Source of the DNA: Jaltomata sinuosa
Lineage: Eukaryota > Streptophyta > Magnoliopsida > Solanales > Solanaceae
Length of the DNA stretch: 64,000 bases
Direction of reading: 5' to 3'
Assembly (NCBI GenBank): GCA_003996215.1
Contig: QJPP01000448.1
Location: forward strand, 124,001-188,000
The notes under the pieces are model-generated. The model ran no database searches. It was not told the origin of the DNA and saw only the letters and a list, made by a program, of their open reading frames with translations. This document shows positions 11,333 through 24,099 of the stretch, piece by piece. The number at the start of each line of letters is the position of its first letter. The stretch's first letter is position 1. Made by a program: the position numbers and the translations under genes.

Positions 11333-13989
11333 ATATCTCCCCCTTGGAATCGTTCGTCCTCGAAGGAAGACTAAGAAAGGGAATTCTAGGGAAAAATAGC
11401 CCAAAGAAAAATGAAATGTGAAAACTGAAGAATCAACATGAAACTGAACTTTTCAACTTAAAACATGGCTGAATCAACTTCGAAAATATGAATACATGCT
11501 AGGATCGTGAGGAAAACTGATGGAATAGATTTGGGAGGACATACTAAGGATGGAACTACTACCTCAAGCTGAACCGGATCTGAAGGAAAAGGGTGAAGGT
11601 ACTTGGCCTTCATGGATGATTCTGCTTCCCAAGTAGCTCCTTCAACTGAGTTGTAAAAGATGAATTACTATTGTGGTAACCAACTTTTGATTGAAATAAA
11701 AACTGAGTTGGTTTTATGAGACACGTATGCATGCTAAAAACATGAGAACACCCAAAAGGACAGGAACTGGACATTCGACATGATAACTGGCCTGGGATGA
11801 GAGTGGGAACTCAGCTAAAACTCATGAAGAACAAACATACTCTAGAACTCACACTTAACCGAAAGGGACACCAAACTGAGAGAAGTAGATATACGGGGAA
11901 ACTATTCTCTTCTGAATACCACTCCTACCGTTTGCAACTAACAACCTCAACAGCGCACATAAAGGTAGTAAGGTCTGAGTCTAACTACCCGATACTCCAT
12001 GTTCAAACCTATCTCAACCAGATCTATTGCATCTAGAACGTCTTCTAAGAATAGCATCCCCTCTTATCACAACAATAACCTAACCTAGGGCTCCCAACCA
12101 AAGGGTCACTAGTTGCACAAAACAATTATCCACATGTATCCCATCACGATATTCAAGCTTATAACTATGGTCACCTTATGGTTTCGTAGCTTACCCTATT
12201 TAAGACTTCTCTCCTCTTTCCTATCATAACTAGGAATCGCAAATTCAAGAACTTATACAGAGGGACATACTAAACTTCCTCATCTAACTATTTCGCATGA
12301 ATAATCATTACCTCATAATTCACCCACACCTAGAAGTCAAGGTGGAACAAGTACACTAACAAGGAAAAGAAATCTGCTACCTCCCCACTAGGCTACTATA
12401 AGGCCTTCTCCCCTAAAACTTATAATAATATAAACCAGAATTATCGAAAGAAAAGAGCGAGAGCATGAGCGTCACGAATGAAAGACTACTGATTATCTTG
12501 ACTTATACTTAACGTGATCAAGCCACTCAAGGTGGGGCTTGGGGAATTGAGTGCAATAGGCATGAGCACTTCACATACTGGGCACGTAAGACATGAATTA
12601 GTGGGGATTACCACCCCTCGTCATCAAAGGCAAAGATTAAAGGGATTTAGAATAAGGAAATCATAAGCGTGAATCATTTCAAGAATCAGGTCTGAGCATT
12701 TACATGGCGTAACATGATTTGATTAGCCATTGAGGCATATCTGAGGAATGAACTGAGAAAATAGGACCGAGCATACTGAGAGACATGAGTTTACATAGAT
12801 AACAAACCTCAGGGCATAAAGGTAGAATTTATAAAATTGCAGGATAAGAGTAGAATTGTTGCCTGAAGCAATCACTTGCCATTCTAGAACCTGAAGATGA
12901 GCGTGAATCTAAAATAGGAAAATGGCGCTAACACACAAGGCATGAAAAGATATCATCATGGCAGAAGTATACTTAGGATGCTAGGATGGAAATAAGGTTT
13001 TGCCTACCCTCTTGACTTTGTTCTAACACCCACAAGCATCGCTACCTGAGCCTCTAAAATCTGATCGATTCTACATTCCACCATCTCCCTCTTAGGTTCA
13101 TGCTACCCTCCTAAGTCTATGGACCTCTCACCAACCTATAAACGGAACTATGATCATTTTAATCTAATAGAGCAAATATTACTCTAGGAGTTAATATGAA
13201 TATACACTTCCTTCTATAGTCTAAGGATCACCCTTACCTAAAAATCTTGGCCTCAACCTTTCTATCTCATATAAGGGTTGTACATATCACACTTAATAAC
13301 TTCCAACCTATCCCTTGCAAAGACATGTCAAGCTTACATGGTTCTAACTTCCAAAGCTCTCTCTTTCTACTACCTACCAAATCAAATGCGTTAAAGCCTA
13401 TACCGAGAGGCTCAAAATTGCCTATCCTTCTCTAACTCACATATATATCATGCCTACACATTCACACTTGCTGCAACTCATCACTTAAACTCTTGCATAC
13501 ACTATACCAAGCCTACCAAAAAATACCACAAACTATCATTCTCACTCTCATACTATCATCCTTCTGACTTCATATTTCTGGCTCTAGGTTCATTCTACTA
13601 CTAATGGCTTACAATACAATATATGTCGGGTGGCAACACTACCCAAGGATCTAGGTACACAATTTCCCCTCTTACGAAATAATTAGTAATAAGGTTCTGA
13701 AAGAGGATCTAAGAGTACCTCGCTAAGATATAATCTGAGATTTACTACTTATGGCACCGAAAATATGAGGTAAAGCAGGTGGAATTGGAACAACGCATAA
13801 ATTTGGAGAATATATAGAGTTAAACTCTATCGCACGATATTGAACATGAAAGAAGTAAAGTTTTTCCTAAGACACCTCGTAGCCTCTCTCTCATAAGTAT
13901 GGCGTGCTTCACACCCATGAAAGAGACTCTACTTGATGCAGCTTTTAGACACCCTAGGACTCTTGAACCTGAGGCTCTGATACCAAGTT
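11333..13989 (-). other. LARD internal domain, non-coding
   Basis: No reading frame with retroviral motifs is seen on either strand; the longest frames are under 80 codons. The right edge carries the primer site and the left edge the polypurine tract. A block containing AGTCTGAGTCTAATTGC-like sequence (about 11970-12010) recurs at about 44920-44960 in the truncated relative, showing the non-coding domain is shared by the family. Confidence 0.85.
13973..13985 (-). other. Primer binding site, initiator-Met tRNA
   Basis: The minus strand reads TGGTATCAGAGCC, a perfect complement to the 3' end of plant initiator methionine tRNA, four bases from the end of the 5' LTR. It fixes the orientation of the LARD element. 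Confidence 0.93.
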
Positions 13990-16552
13990 TGTCATGCCCC
14001 GAGGTTACCCCCTAGACGTAACACGGGACTTGGGACCACAAGTGTCCCAAGCTAACCCCTTGGTCATAGCATACTCAAGCATAACAAAGATAAGTGGAAG
14101 CATAATAGATAAATCCGGAATCACGTAAATAGGTAATCAAGTCAAATAAGATACACAATCTGGAAGGAGACTCGAACACTGTCTATGTCTAAAAAGCCTC
14201 TACAAGACATAAGGAGTTGCTAGGATAATACCCTAGCTAACTCAAAGTACGAAAATAAGAAATCAACATAACTAAAACATATCTAGTCCTCGGCCTAAGA
14301 GAACTCACCAATAGCTGATAGAAAAGTGGCCTGGAAGCTCTAGCCACGTGTCTGGAAAGGAACACCTGAATCTGCATCATCAAAAGATGCAGCGCAAGAT
14401 ATGCGTCAGTACTATAGGATGTACCGAGTATGTGAGATATTCATAGTTCATGCTAAAAATATACTTGAAAGTGTGTTTAAAATCTAAGATCATGCATAAT
14501 TTATGATAAAACATGCTTAAATTATCCTTGAAGCTGAAATCATGTGGTAATAGTAAAATCTGTAATGTAATGACTTAATGCAATATCATAAGCTAAAAAC
14601 ATAATCATAAGTAGTAAGTCTGAAATCTGAAAGCAAAGAGTCAATACATTTTTAAAGCATAAATTGTTTCTGTGGAAGGTTCTCTAACTGACATAGACCA
14701 TGTGAGCTACATGGAATCCTATGTATACGCCCCATCGAGAGGACCTAATATACATTTCCAGGATATAGAGGCATGACTGTGGCGTGATCACTAAAACTGA
14801 TGCTCAACAGAGGGAACTTAAAACCTACGGTGGCACGTAGTTCTGGGATATACAAGGGGTACGCTCAGCCAATCCTAATCGGTGCTCAATACTACTCCCA
14901 AAATATATACATATAGCTCATATAATACTGGGGCATATCTGATGCCAAAACTGTTCATAACTGGTGACATATCTGATGTCAAAACTATTCATAACTGGTG
15001 ACATATCTGATGTCAAAACTGTTGGAAAAGCATAAAAATATATCTTATGTCATGCAATTTCAATTCATAGTCTTAAAACTTAGCATAGTCATAATTCAAA
15101 ATATATCTTTCCTTCTAAATTCATAGCTTGAAGAACTTGGCATGCAATTTCATGATAATAGAGACCATATTGTCTAAACATGCAAATTTTGTTTGAAAAT
15201 ATGCAAATCAATGAGATCATGCTAAAATTCATCATCAACATATGGGCTTTGTAAACATTCAAGGAACCACGATTAAAACATGAGTATTGCATAAGAAGTC
15301 ATGAATCAACACTTTAAAATAAAGCTCATTATTTTTTCTAAATTTGGATAAGAACCCAAGTTTCATAAACTAGACAAGGATTAGTCTTAAAATAATGAAT
15401 AAGAAAACACTCATAAAAACTCATGAAAAATTTTGCAATTTAGAGTTAGAATCCATAGAAGAATCATGAGGAAACAATTTTAGAAGGACCCATAAGAATT
15501 GGGTAAGAACCCTAGTTTAGAAATTCGTAAGTTCAATTTAGAAGATTGGGGTTTTGAGCATAAAGGTGAAGGAATTTCTTATTGAATACCCACATACCTT
15601 GATTGAAGCTAACCCACTTGAATTGAAAAAATTTAGGAGACTTGAACTTGGGGTTTGAGACTTGGAGCTTGAAACCCTAACCTGAAGCTTGAGAAGATGG
15701 AACTATTTTTCTTCTTTTGGAAGTTGATTGAAAGAATGGGAGAGAACTTAGGTCAAGTGAAAATAAAAACCCTCCTAAAAAGGTTTAAAACAGCTTAGTA
15801 TAGGAGTTGAAAGAGTGGAAAATTACAAAAATACCCCTGGACTAAAACTGGGAAAAAGTTGGAAAAATTTGGCTTCGGAGACCACGGGTCAGTGTCTGGA
15901 TTGTCAAAGCGAATGACGGACCGTCATTTGGTCCGTGATTTTAGAAATCACTTTTGAGAGTCCACTGAAACTCCATTCTACGAGTTACAGGACGGTCCGT
16001 CGTTTAAAATATGACCCGTCAAGTCACTCGTGGAATCTAGGGAAGAAAAGCTGAATTTTGACAAACCACGGGTCACTCTACGCACCGTGGTTTTGGTCTA
16101 CGGGTCATGAACCAACCAGTGATTTTAAATATGAAAATTTTAAGGTTCAGTTCAGCAATGACGAGTCAGAGTACGGACCGTGGTTCAGAACTACGGTTCT
16201 TCATCCGATCCGTCATCACTGACAGCACTGCAGTAAACTGCCCATAACTTTTTACTCTGGACTCAGATTAATACACGGTCGGTGGAGTAGGAAAGAATAC
16301 TCAAAAACCTTTAATTTGGGGGGTATTAGGCCACCTAACTCTTTATATTTTAGGAGGACTGGTCGATTGAAGTTGACCCTAGTTTAGTCTTACATGAAAA
16401 CTTACTTGGGTGAGGTGCTTGCGACTTAACTTGATGATACGAGTTTCTTATGAACATGATTCGCATCCAAAGCACTCCCCACACTAGGAAAATAATTATT
16501 ACACTCATGAAAAAGGTTCAGATATTTAGCTTAGGATTTTTGGGGTGTTACA
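13990..16552 (-). repeat. LARD 5' LTR (2563 bp)
   Basis: Starts TGTCATGCCCC on the plus strand, one base different from its partner in the first eleven, and ends GGGGTGTTACA. A stretch near 15890-16220 holds several ACGGACCGT / GACGGACCGTCA-like short inverted repeats, also present near 10670-11000 in the partner. Confidence 0.92.
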
Positions 16553-17137
16553 CTTGGTCAGCCTATCAATAATGACCCAAATTGAGTTATACTTCCCCAA
16601 TGTCTTGGGAAGACCCACCACAAAGTCCATGGCTATCCTTTCCCACTTCCACTCTGGAATTGGCATCCTCTGGAGTAGTCCTGCAGGTCTCTGATGCTCA
16701 TACTTTACCTGCTGGCAGTTCTGATATTTGAACACAAAGTCAACTATATCTCTTTTCATTCTGGGCCACCAGTAACGCTGCCTTAAGTTCCTGTACATTT
16801 TGGTCACCCCCGGATGAATTGAGTACCGCGAACCATGAGCTTCCGCCAAGATTTTTTAAATTATATCATCAACCCGAGGAACACAAATCCTCTCTCTAAA
16901 ATTTAGTACCCACCAAAGTCTAACGTGACATCCCTGGATTCCCCGGATAATAACCTTACCTAAAAGATTATTCAATTTTGGATTCTGAAACTGTTTGGCC
17001 TTTATTTGCTCTATAAAGGTGGCTTTGACCTCAATGCTAGCCAACAACCCACCCTGTTCTGAAACACCCAAGTGCATGAAGTTGGCCTCCAAACCCCGAA
17101 TTTCCCTTGTTAGTGATCGTTTGGACACCCCAAATAA
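16553..17137 (-). pseudogene. Gypsy integrase N-terminal region, truncated
   Basis: Minus-strand reading gives the zinc-binding and early catalytic part of a Ty3/gypsy integrase: HPGVTKMYRNLRQRYWWPRM, a C-x2-C-like YQNCQQVKYEHQRPAG and MDFVVGLPKTLGKYNSIW with the first catalytic Asp. The first Cys of the zinc finger is Tyr here (KYQNC; KCQNC in the plus-strand sister). It is split in frame by the LARD just after IIDRLTK and continues conceptually at about 8690. Upstream (plus-side) it ends in LTR sequence near 17140. It serves as an unmutated reference for three stop codons in the sister element. Confidence 0.88.
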
Positions 17138-17144
17138 GTCAAAC

Positions 17145-17741
17145 TACGATGAAAAATAAAGGAAAAATGCCTGAAATCACCCTAGCCTTTCTCCCAAATG
17201 AACTTGTGAAAACTGAATATTTTTGGGCAAGTTTCTGCATTAAATCCCGTCACGCTCCATTGTAGTGGTACCGCCGTAGTGGAGTCGTCCGCTATGGCGG
17301 AGGCTGACCGACATTGACTTCCGCTGTAGCGGTAATTTCTTCGCTACAGCGGAGGTCGCTATGGCGGTGTGTCAACCGCTATAGCAGTTGACATGGGACA
17401 GAAAGTCATAAAACCTCCAAAAATAGTTTATTTTACAACATACTTATTTTTTCGATGTCCCGAAATAATCCCTTCACATCAACCTCGATTCTGGGAGTTC
17501 TACTTACCCGAATTCGATTCTGAAAAGTCCCCCGGACTCTTTTATGTGTTAGCTACGATAAAAACTAGCTAACCACAAGACATCCAACCAAATCCTTACC
17601 CAGATTGCCCTAGACTCCACCTCGCTCCAAATCCGGCTGAAGCTAGCCTAGCCCAGAATTTTAAACTCCCAAACCCAGAGTTTTCTAACTCTAAAACTTG
17701 GCATGATTGGGCTACCCGTAACAACGTACCCGGTCATTACA
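17145..17741 (-). repeat. Truncated 5' LTR of minus-strand chromovirus
   Basis: Matches about 7035-7650 of the 3' LTR, including the CCGCTGTAGCGGTAATTTCT block and the terminal GGTCATTACA. The inner roughly 1.6 kb of this LTR is missing together with the first half of the element. Confidence 0.88.
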
Positions 17742-18553
17742 TTGATGTATCTAGTATCAATTTCATACATTATATTCAAAATACAGTAAATCCAGTATTA
17801 ATTTGAAGTATCCAATATAAATTTTTGTGCACAGATACTTTTGATACATGTATCTGAGATGTGTCAAGTACCAATTTCATTCATTATATCCAAAATACAG
17901 TAAATTCAGTATTAATTTTATGTATCCAATATAAATTTTATAATGTGAATCCAAAAAATACATGTATCTAGTATCAAGTTGCCATCAGAACTTTTAATAC
18001 ATGTATTTGTGCATAGATACATGCTTAAAAGAAGAAAAAGATGATGCAAAATAAGAAAAAATACAGATCTGGCCGAAAAAAATAAAAAGATGATGCAGAA
18101 TAAGAAGAAACACAGATCTAAATTTAAACTCACACAAAGTTCAACAATATGAGAGCCCTCGTTAGTGGAGGAAAGAGGACGAGTAGAGCATGATTGTTCT
18201 AATCCTCTTTCACCAATAATTCCAATTCCTCTAAAAGGAAAAAAATGCAATAATAAATTATTGTGAAAAACTACAATTCAAAATCAGATGGTTGAGTCAA
18301 TTAAATAACCAGCATATCCATTTATGGCTAGCGTATCTATTTATAGTTGGGATATGAAATGATCAGCATGTCTATTTATGGTTAGGCTTGAGAAAGAGGG
18401 TAGAGAAAGAGAAGGAGAGAGAGAAAGTGGCATGTATCTGACAACAAAAATGGTAGAGATTGTTAAGATATGGGATATTATGTAATTAATTTAAAGTAGA
18501 GAGAGATTTAATAATTATGATAAGGATATATAGTTATTTAGGTAATTTACCCT

Positions 18554-19973
18554 AAAATTAACCATTATGCATGAAATAAAAACTAAAGTGATACATATGT
18601 TGAGTCCCATCATGATCAATCTAAATGTGGTCAGAATTTATATGAATCTACTTTAATTCAAACACATGAATATTAAAAAAAGGAAAGATGAATATTGTAT
18701 ATTGTAGAGCATAAAAAGGAAAATATAACATTACATAGGAAAAATATTAGTATAATAATCAAAATCTAAAGATATAGAAGAAGCTATCAATTGTTATACT
18801 TCATTATGTACCTGAAACTAAAGATAATAAAGAAAAAAAATGAGTTAAAGAAGAAGAGGTTACGAAGATCCTATTGTTAAAAAAAACACTAACTTCATCA
18901 AAGGATCAGATGAAGAGAAAGAGAATGCAAATAGGCGGGTTGACATTAACTTTTTAATTAATGGAGATAAGTGGTCTATTTAACATGGTGAGTGGGGCTT
19001 TATTAGGGAAAGCAAACGGTTACATATTATTGAACAGAATGAACACCATTTACTATGAATTTTTCTTTTTGTTATTTATAGAATGTAAGTTTACATACTT
19101 ATACAATTTTCTTTTATAGAAGTCGTGTTTGATTGAAGAGCAGAAAAAATTTCATACAAAATTTTGATACTAATATTAAAATTAGTCAGATTCTGACGAT
19201 CACAAATTGATAAAGAAAATTAAACAATTCTTTGTTCTTTGAGCTATCCAAATCACTCCTCCTTCGAAAATGAAATATAGCATATTGAGTTTTTGATTGA
19301 AAACTAATCACTAATCCATATTTATGATAGCAAAATTTTCATGACTTCATATTTAATAGTGTAAATAAAGAGGATTAATGTTTATACTCTCACAAAGCAA
19401 CGTTTCATTTTCAAAAATGCATGCAAGAATTATTTTATTAATAGCTATTAAATGAAGGCAACCCAAACATTTTTATACGTTTTTATTTCTTTCCTTTCCT
19501 TTTGTTATTTGTATAATTGACAATTAACAAAGATAACTTGTAGTATATTTTAAATAGAGTTGAAGTATCAAAAACATACCTAAATTATCCCCTTTTTTTG
19601 AGTTTCATACCTAAAGTATTGGAAATGTGAGTTTCATATCTAAACTATCACTCATTAGTTTGAGAAACACACCTCAAATAAAATGTATGTACAACACTCT
19701 CTCTTTTATTTAAAAACTCATGTCATGTGGCACTTCGCGTAAAAAAAATTCAACCTTGACAATACTTAAATAAAGTATTAATATTTGATTAAAAAATAAA
19801 TATTCATCTTATATTATTATTATTATTGGCAGAACATCTACCATTCGACATGCACTTATATTATTATTATTATTATTAAAAATTATTAAAAATGAATCTT
19901 CAAGACGATATAATCGACTAAATATCAAAGTTCATTATTAACATGCAAAGCACGTTCATAGATCTAGTCTATA
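18554..19973. other. Intergenic, no gene recognised
   Basis: AT-rich DNA. A stretch at about 19555-19700 repeats the theme 'CATACCTAAA(G/T)TAT' / GTTTCATATCTAAACTATC. (TTA)n runs at about 19812-19828 and 19857-19877 are duplicated with short flanking sequence. No open frame of interest. Confidence 0.6.
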
Positions 19974-22450
19974 TCTATACTACCTTAAAAGCATGAACTC
20001 AAAAAATTCAAAGTGAGATTATTAAAATACTCTTTAAAACCTAATTACCTATTTATAAATAGTGAATAAGGCTACGCTTAGCAACAGTTCCCAAACGGGC
20101 AAACTACCGTTTCACATGAAGGGAGGGCTCCTTCAAACGCTACCATTACTCAAACGGTAGATTGCTTCATCGTAAAGGTTTATTCCACTAATTACAATTG
20201 GTCAATGCCTCCAATATGAAGAGATGTGACATTTTTCAAATTGTCATGTTGTTGTGTGTAATTGGAAGCACAAAATTGATGAATTACAACACCTGCTGCA
20301 AGAAGAATGGAGAATTCAAATGGAACTGAAATTTGTTTTGTTCCTTCCTTCTTGGCCAGTTGTTAATATGAGAATCAGATAAAAAAAAAGGAAAAGAAAT
20401 CCCTATTGGCGTTCCCACCTAAGTTGTGCGGACTCTTCACTTTTGATGCTGGACCTGTGCAGGATGTTAATACAGTAAAACCAATATTGTGGCTACGATT
20501 AGCAGAAGGTTGAACGAGACCTTTGCTTTCTTGAAGAAGTTGTAATGCTCAAATACATCATTTGTAATAATGCGGATATATATGGATGTTGGAGTAAGTC
20601 CTTACTGAGAAAGTTTTTTCTTCTTAACCAATTGTAATTAATTTCTTATTCTTCCTTGTATTCTACAATACTGATAACACAACTATATTAGTATATTTGT
20701 ATACTTAATATGTTTATGAAACAAAATAAAATTATACTTGATTTTTGTGATATAAATTTTCATATGTAAAATCAATGTTGTTGGACTGAAACTTTATAAT
20801 TTACTGGTTTAATTTGGTTTCAGGCTTTAAAGGTGTGACAAGAATTATCACCTTGAGATGGATCAACTATTTGAGTCTCAACATAAGAAAAAGTCCAAGC
20901 AACATAGATTCTCACCCATACCTCTATGGTTCTTGAGTTCAAAATTGTATGTATATTCTTAAAATTTCTCTAAGATCGATAAATTATTGTTATTTAATTG
21001 AACTTGTCGTCTAATATATGGAGACATAATGAGATTTAGAAGGGGTAACAGAGGCGAGAAGCACACTAACTTTAGATGTTTCCATCTTTTGATGTCTTAA
21101 TACTAAGCATAGTTGAATATCATACTGAAATAAATTAATAATATTTATAACAAAAATAAATAATATGTTTTGAAGAGAGATCGATGTCTAACTTGAGAAT
21201 TAAATTTGCCATGTCAAAAATTTATGTTATTATCTGATTTGGAGAAGTCATGCTATTGTTTCATAACTAATTATTATAATTTTCTATCAATTAATTAGTG
21301 CAAATAAATCTTTGATGCTTAGTGTATTGGTGTCTCATATTTGCAGCAGTTACTCATGGGAGTATTCAACTAAAAAAAATTTATTTTTTTTACTTTGATC
21401 TAGCCCTTTTCTATTTACAATGTTCTTTTGGCTAACATACAAAATTTGGTAATTATTTTGTTCCTTCTTTCATTTTTGATTTAAATGATTGTTATAGTAA
21501 TTATGTTCCAAGGAAAGCTCAATCTTTGTGTGTTCATGAAGAATAAAAAAGAGAATTTGGGGTTAAGAATTTTGATGTGATGATTCTAATTGGTAGACAT
21601 ATGGTTCTAGCATTACAAGTTGGTTATTATTGAAAAAAAATAATTCACCTTAAAGAAGAGGAAGAAGAAATTAGACAAAAAGTTTAACAGGAGAAAATCT
21701 GGAAAAGGTTATTGTTTGTTATTACTATTTGTTGTCAGAATAACATGAGAAAGAAGAAGACTTTCGGAAGAATTCTTACATTTGTAAATAAGTTATTGTT
21801 CGTTATTACTATTTGTTGTCAGATCCCAACTCATCACCCTCATTTCCAACTTATTCGTGGTTTTAGTTTTTACTATTATAAAAACTTATTTGAGGGCTAA
21901 AAGAACCAAAAGGTTGATAAGGCATTCTATTTTTTCTCAAAACGGAAAAAAATAAATAATTAATAAAAAAGAAGAAAGAAAAACATTAAGGATAAGAAAA
22001 TGGTAATTGAGAAGGTAAAATATATTAGAGCGCACCGCCATGAATGTGTTATTATTATCAGTGTCTTGAGAAAATATTTATCTTGAAATTTATGTTCTTG
22101 AACATCTTAACTTGATATTATTAGAATAATAAAAGATACTACTGACAGACATCAAGATGCCTTAGTTACAGTAAAACCACATAGGAGAAGGACAAAGCAG
22201 GATATGAGATAATAGTTACAAATGAAAGGTAACATAAAATAACACAAACATATATAAAAAATGATCATTTGACGTACTATATATATATATATAGACAAGT
22301 TAATATATCATTTTATACAATTTATAATATAAAATATTTGTACGTTGATTTATGCAAAAAAAATGCTTAAATAAAATTTATATGATTTTCTAAAATCTTG
22401 CATACTAAATAGTTTAAAATTTACGTGCAACGCACATGCAGAAGAACTAG
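19974..22450 (+). mobile_element. Non-autonomous Helitron
   Basis: Starts TCTATACTACC after an A and ends CTAG before a T, as Helitrons insert between A and T without duplicating the target. A GTGCaacGCAC hairpin lies about 15 bases before the CTAG end. The first 45 bases (including AAGCATGAACTCAAAAAATT) match, on the opposite strand, the terminus of the element ending at 37922. No Rep/helicase frame is present, so transposition would have to be in trans. The interior shows no recognisable captured gene. Confidence 0.75.
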
Positions 22451-22527
22451 TATAAGATAAAAAAGATGAATATCATAAGATATCTTAAGCTTTTCAACTA
22501 AATATTTAAGGGTTATGAAAAAAGATA

Positions 22528-22878
22528 TGTCAATTATGTCTTGAATTTTTTTCTTGTATATTTTAGGAAACTCATTAATCCCTATTGGTTTAAGAAATCC
22601 TTTGTCCTAATTGATTTGGGAAAGAAAAGTATAGTCCTTGTAGGATTGGGATAACCTTTTCCTTATAGGTTTGGGGCTACTTGGAATTTATATAGAGGGT
22701 TGTAGTTGGGGATCCTAAGAGCATTGTAAACTTCTCTTCTTTCATAGTGAAAAACTCTCTCTGCTTTTGCTTAGAGGATTAGGTCTAGCCGAACTTTATT
22801 AAATTCTTGTATTATATCTCTTCTCTATTTCCTTTGTGTGTGATTGTGTGCTAGTTAACCTATGATATTTCTGCAACA
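22528..22878 (+). repeat. 5' LTR of copia element 1 (351 bp)
   Basis: Begins TGTCAATTATGTCTTG and ends TTCTGCAACA. It contains a TTTATATAGAGGG TATA-like motif at about 22688-22700. Confidence 0.9.
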
Positions 22879-22942
22879 ATTAGTATCATAGCAAGGTTAG
22901 AGTTTCAACACATAGCCAAGGGTTAAGATATCTCCATCATCT

Positions 22943-23732
22943 TCAACAAAGTATGTAGCAGAGAAATTCGATGGGGGATCTAGTTTCATTCTATGGAAGA
23001 TTAGAATGAGATTTTCCCTGGTGTTACAAGGGTTATGGAAAGCAATCAATGAGACTTTTTCAGAGGATATGAAAGAGTCAGAGAAGCCAAACCTAAAGGA
23101 GAGGGCTTTCAGTGTGATTTTCATGAGCGTTACAGATATCGTTCTTTGGGAATTTGCTGAAGAAAAATCTACAGCAATGGCATGGAAGAAGCAGAAAGAT
23201 CTGTATTCTAAGAAATCATTGATAAACCGCCTCTACTTGAAAAAGAGGTTGCACAATCTTCAGATGTATGAAGGTAAACCGATTAAAACTCACATTGATG
23301 AGTTTAATTCAATTATAATAGACTTGAAGAACGTAGATATCAAAATTGAGAGTGAGAATCAAGCATTGATTGTGTTATGTTCTTTACCACCGTCATACAA
23401 TACTTTTGCTAATAAGTTGCTATATGGAAAAGACAGTATCTCACTAGATGTTGTTAGTAATGTACGAAAATCTAAAGAGTTGAAGAAGAGATTTCCAAAT
23501 AGTAGAACTGAGGGCGAAGGTCTTGTAAGTAGGAGAAGAACACAACAAAAGGACTTTAATAGGAAAAATTTCAACGCCAGATCAAAGTCTAGAGCAAGAA
23601 ATTAGAACTTCTATGAGTACGGGGAGCAAGGTCACTACAAAAGAGAATGGAACACTTGAAGTATGTAAAGGCTCCATGGTACTCATGAAAGGTAAGCTGC
23701 ATTCTAGAATATATTATATTCGAGCCAATGTA
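22943..23732 (+). pseudogene. Copia 1 gag remnant
   Basis: An open frame of about 220 codons begins before the first internal ATG (23006): YVAEKFDGGSSFILWKIRM leads into it. The capsid-like stretch contains MYEGKPIKTHIDEFNSIIID and SLPPSYNTFANKLLYGKDSI, typical of plant copia gag (UBN2-type). It stops at 23603. The zinc knuckle follows as FYEYGEQGHYKREW, where all three Cys of C-x2-C-x4-H-x4-C are replaced (F, Y and W). The next codons (NGTLEVCKGSMVLMKGKLHS) already belong to the pre-integrase region, so protease has been deleted. The frame is then cut by the chromovirus at 23733. Confidence 0.85.
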
Positions 23733-24099
23733 TGTAATGATCGAGTTCGTCGTTACGGGTAGACCAATCGTGCCAAGTTTTAGAGTTAGAAAACTCTGAG
23801 TTTGGGAGTTTAAAATTTTGGGCTAGGCTAGCCTCGGCCGGTTTTGGAGCGAGGTAGAGTCTAGGGAAATTTGGGTAAAAATGAGTTTTGGTGTCTTGGA
23901 TTGAGCTAGTTTTCCATATAGCCAAGACATAAAGGAGTCCGGAGGACTTTTCGAAATCGAATTTGGGTAAGTAGAACTTCCAGAATCGCGTTTGATGTGA
24001 AAGGGTTGTTTCAGGACGTCGGGGTAACCAAGTGTGTTGTGAAATGGCCAAAACTAGCAAATTTATGGACTTTATGCCCATGACGAGCGTTGTCACGCG

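Larger units (their letters stand above)
8703..16552 (-). mobile_element. Complete non-coding LTR retrotransposon (LARD-like)
   Basis: Two LTRs of about 2.6 kb (8703-11332 and 13990-16552) flank 2657 bp without coding capacity. All ends are intact: 5-bp target-site duplication CTTGG (8698-8702 and 16553-16557), a perfect 13-of-13 initiator-Met primer site on the minus strand (13973-13985), and a polypurine tract CCAAGGGGGAGATAT (minus, about 11333-11347) abutting the 3' LTR. Large LTRs with a non-coding internal domain define a LARD, mobilised in trans by an autonomous relative. It sits in the integrase region of the minus-strand chromovirus, so it is younger than that element. A truncated relative lies at 41598-44984. 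Confidence 0.9.
5398..17741 (-). mobile_element. Ty3/gypsy chromovirus, 5' half deleted, itself interrupted
   Basis: Minus-strand element with a complete 3' LTR (5398-7650), the 3' end of pol (7735-8697 and 16553-17137, split by another element) and only the outer end of the 5' LTR (17145-17741). Gag, protease, reverse transcriptase and RNase H are missing: integrase joins LTR sequence directly near 17140. Outer flanks are TTAAT (5393-5397) and TTGAT (17742-17746), a 4-of-5 target-site duplication. It is the same family as the plus-strand element at 23733-32396, which lost the opposite end. A chromodomain-like tail at about 7750-7900 supports chromovirus status; a Tekay/Del-like lineage is inference. 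Confidence 0.85.
4869..18553. mobile_element. TIR DNA element hosting the nested retrotransposons
   Basis: The outermost layer of the nest. Its left end AGGGTAACTTACATAAA (4869) and the reverse complement of its right end, AGGGTAAATTACCTAAA (18553), form a terminal inverted repeat. The 7-bp word AAAATTA lies directly outside both ends (4862-4868 and 18554-18560), as expected for a target-site duplication. Without the retrotransposon (5398-17741) it would be about 1.34 kb and non-coding. The interior on both sides carries a diverged minisatellite of the TGTATCTAGTATYAATTT type (about 5050-5397 and 17742-17980). Superfamily is uncertain: a 7-bp duplication does not clearly fit hAT (8) or MULE (9). 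Confidence 0.55.

Noticed and set aside
13973..13985. GGCTCTGATACCA words (also at 59332) as possible tRNA gene pieces
   Set aside because: They are retrotransposon primer sites; no cloverleaf or A/B boxes nearby.
17918..18250. 110-codon minus-strand frame
   Set aside because: Phe/Leu-rich frame in minisatellite and AT-rich DNA of the TIR element; no homologous motif.
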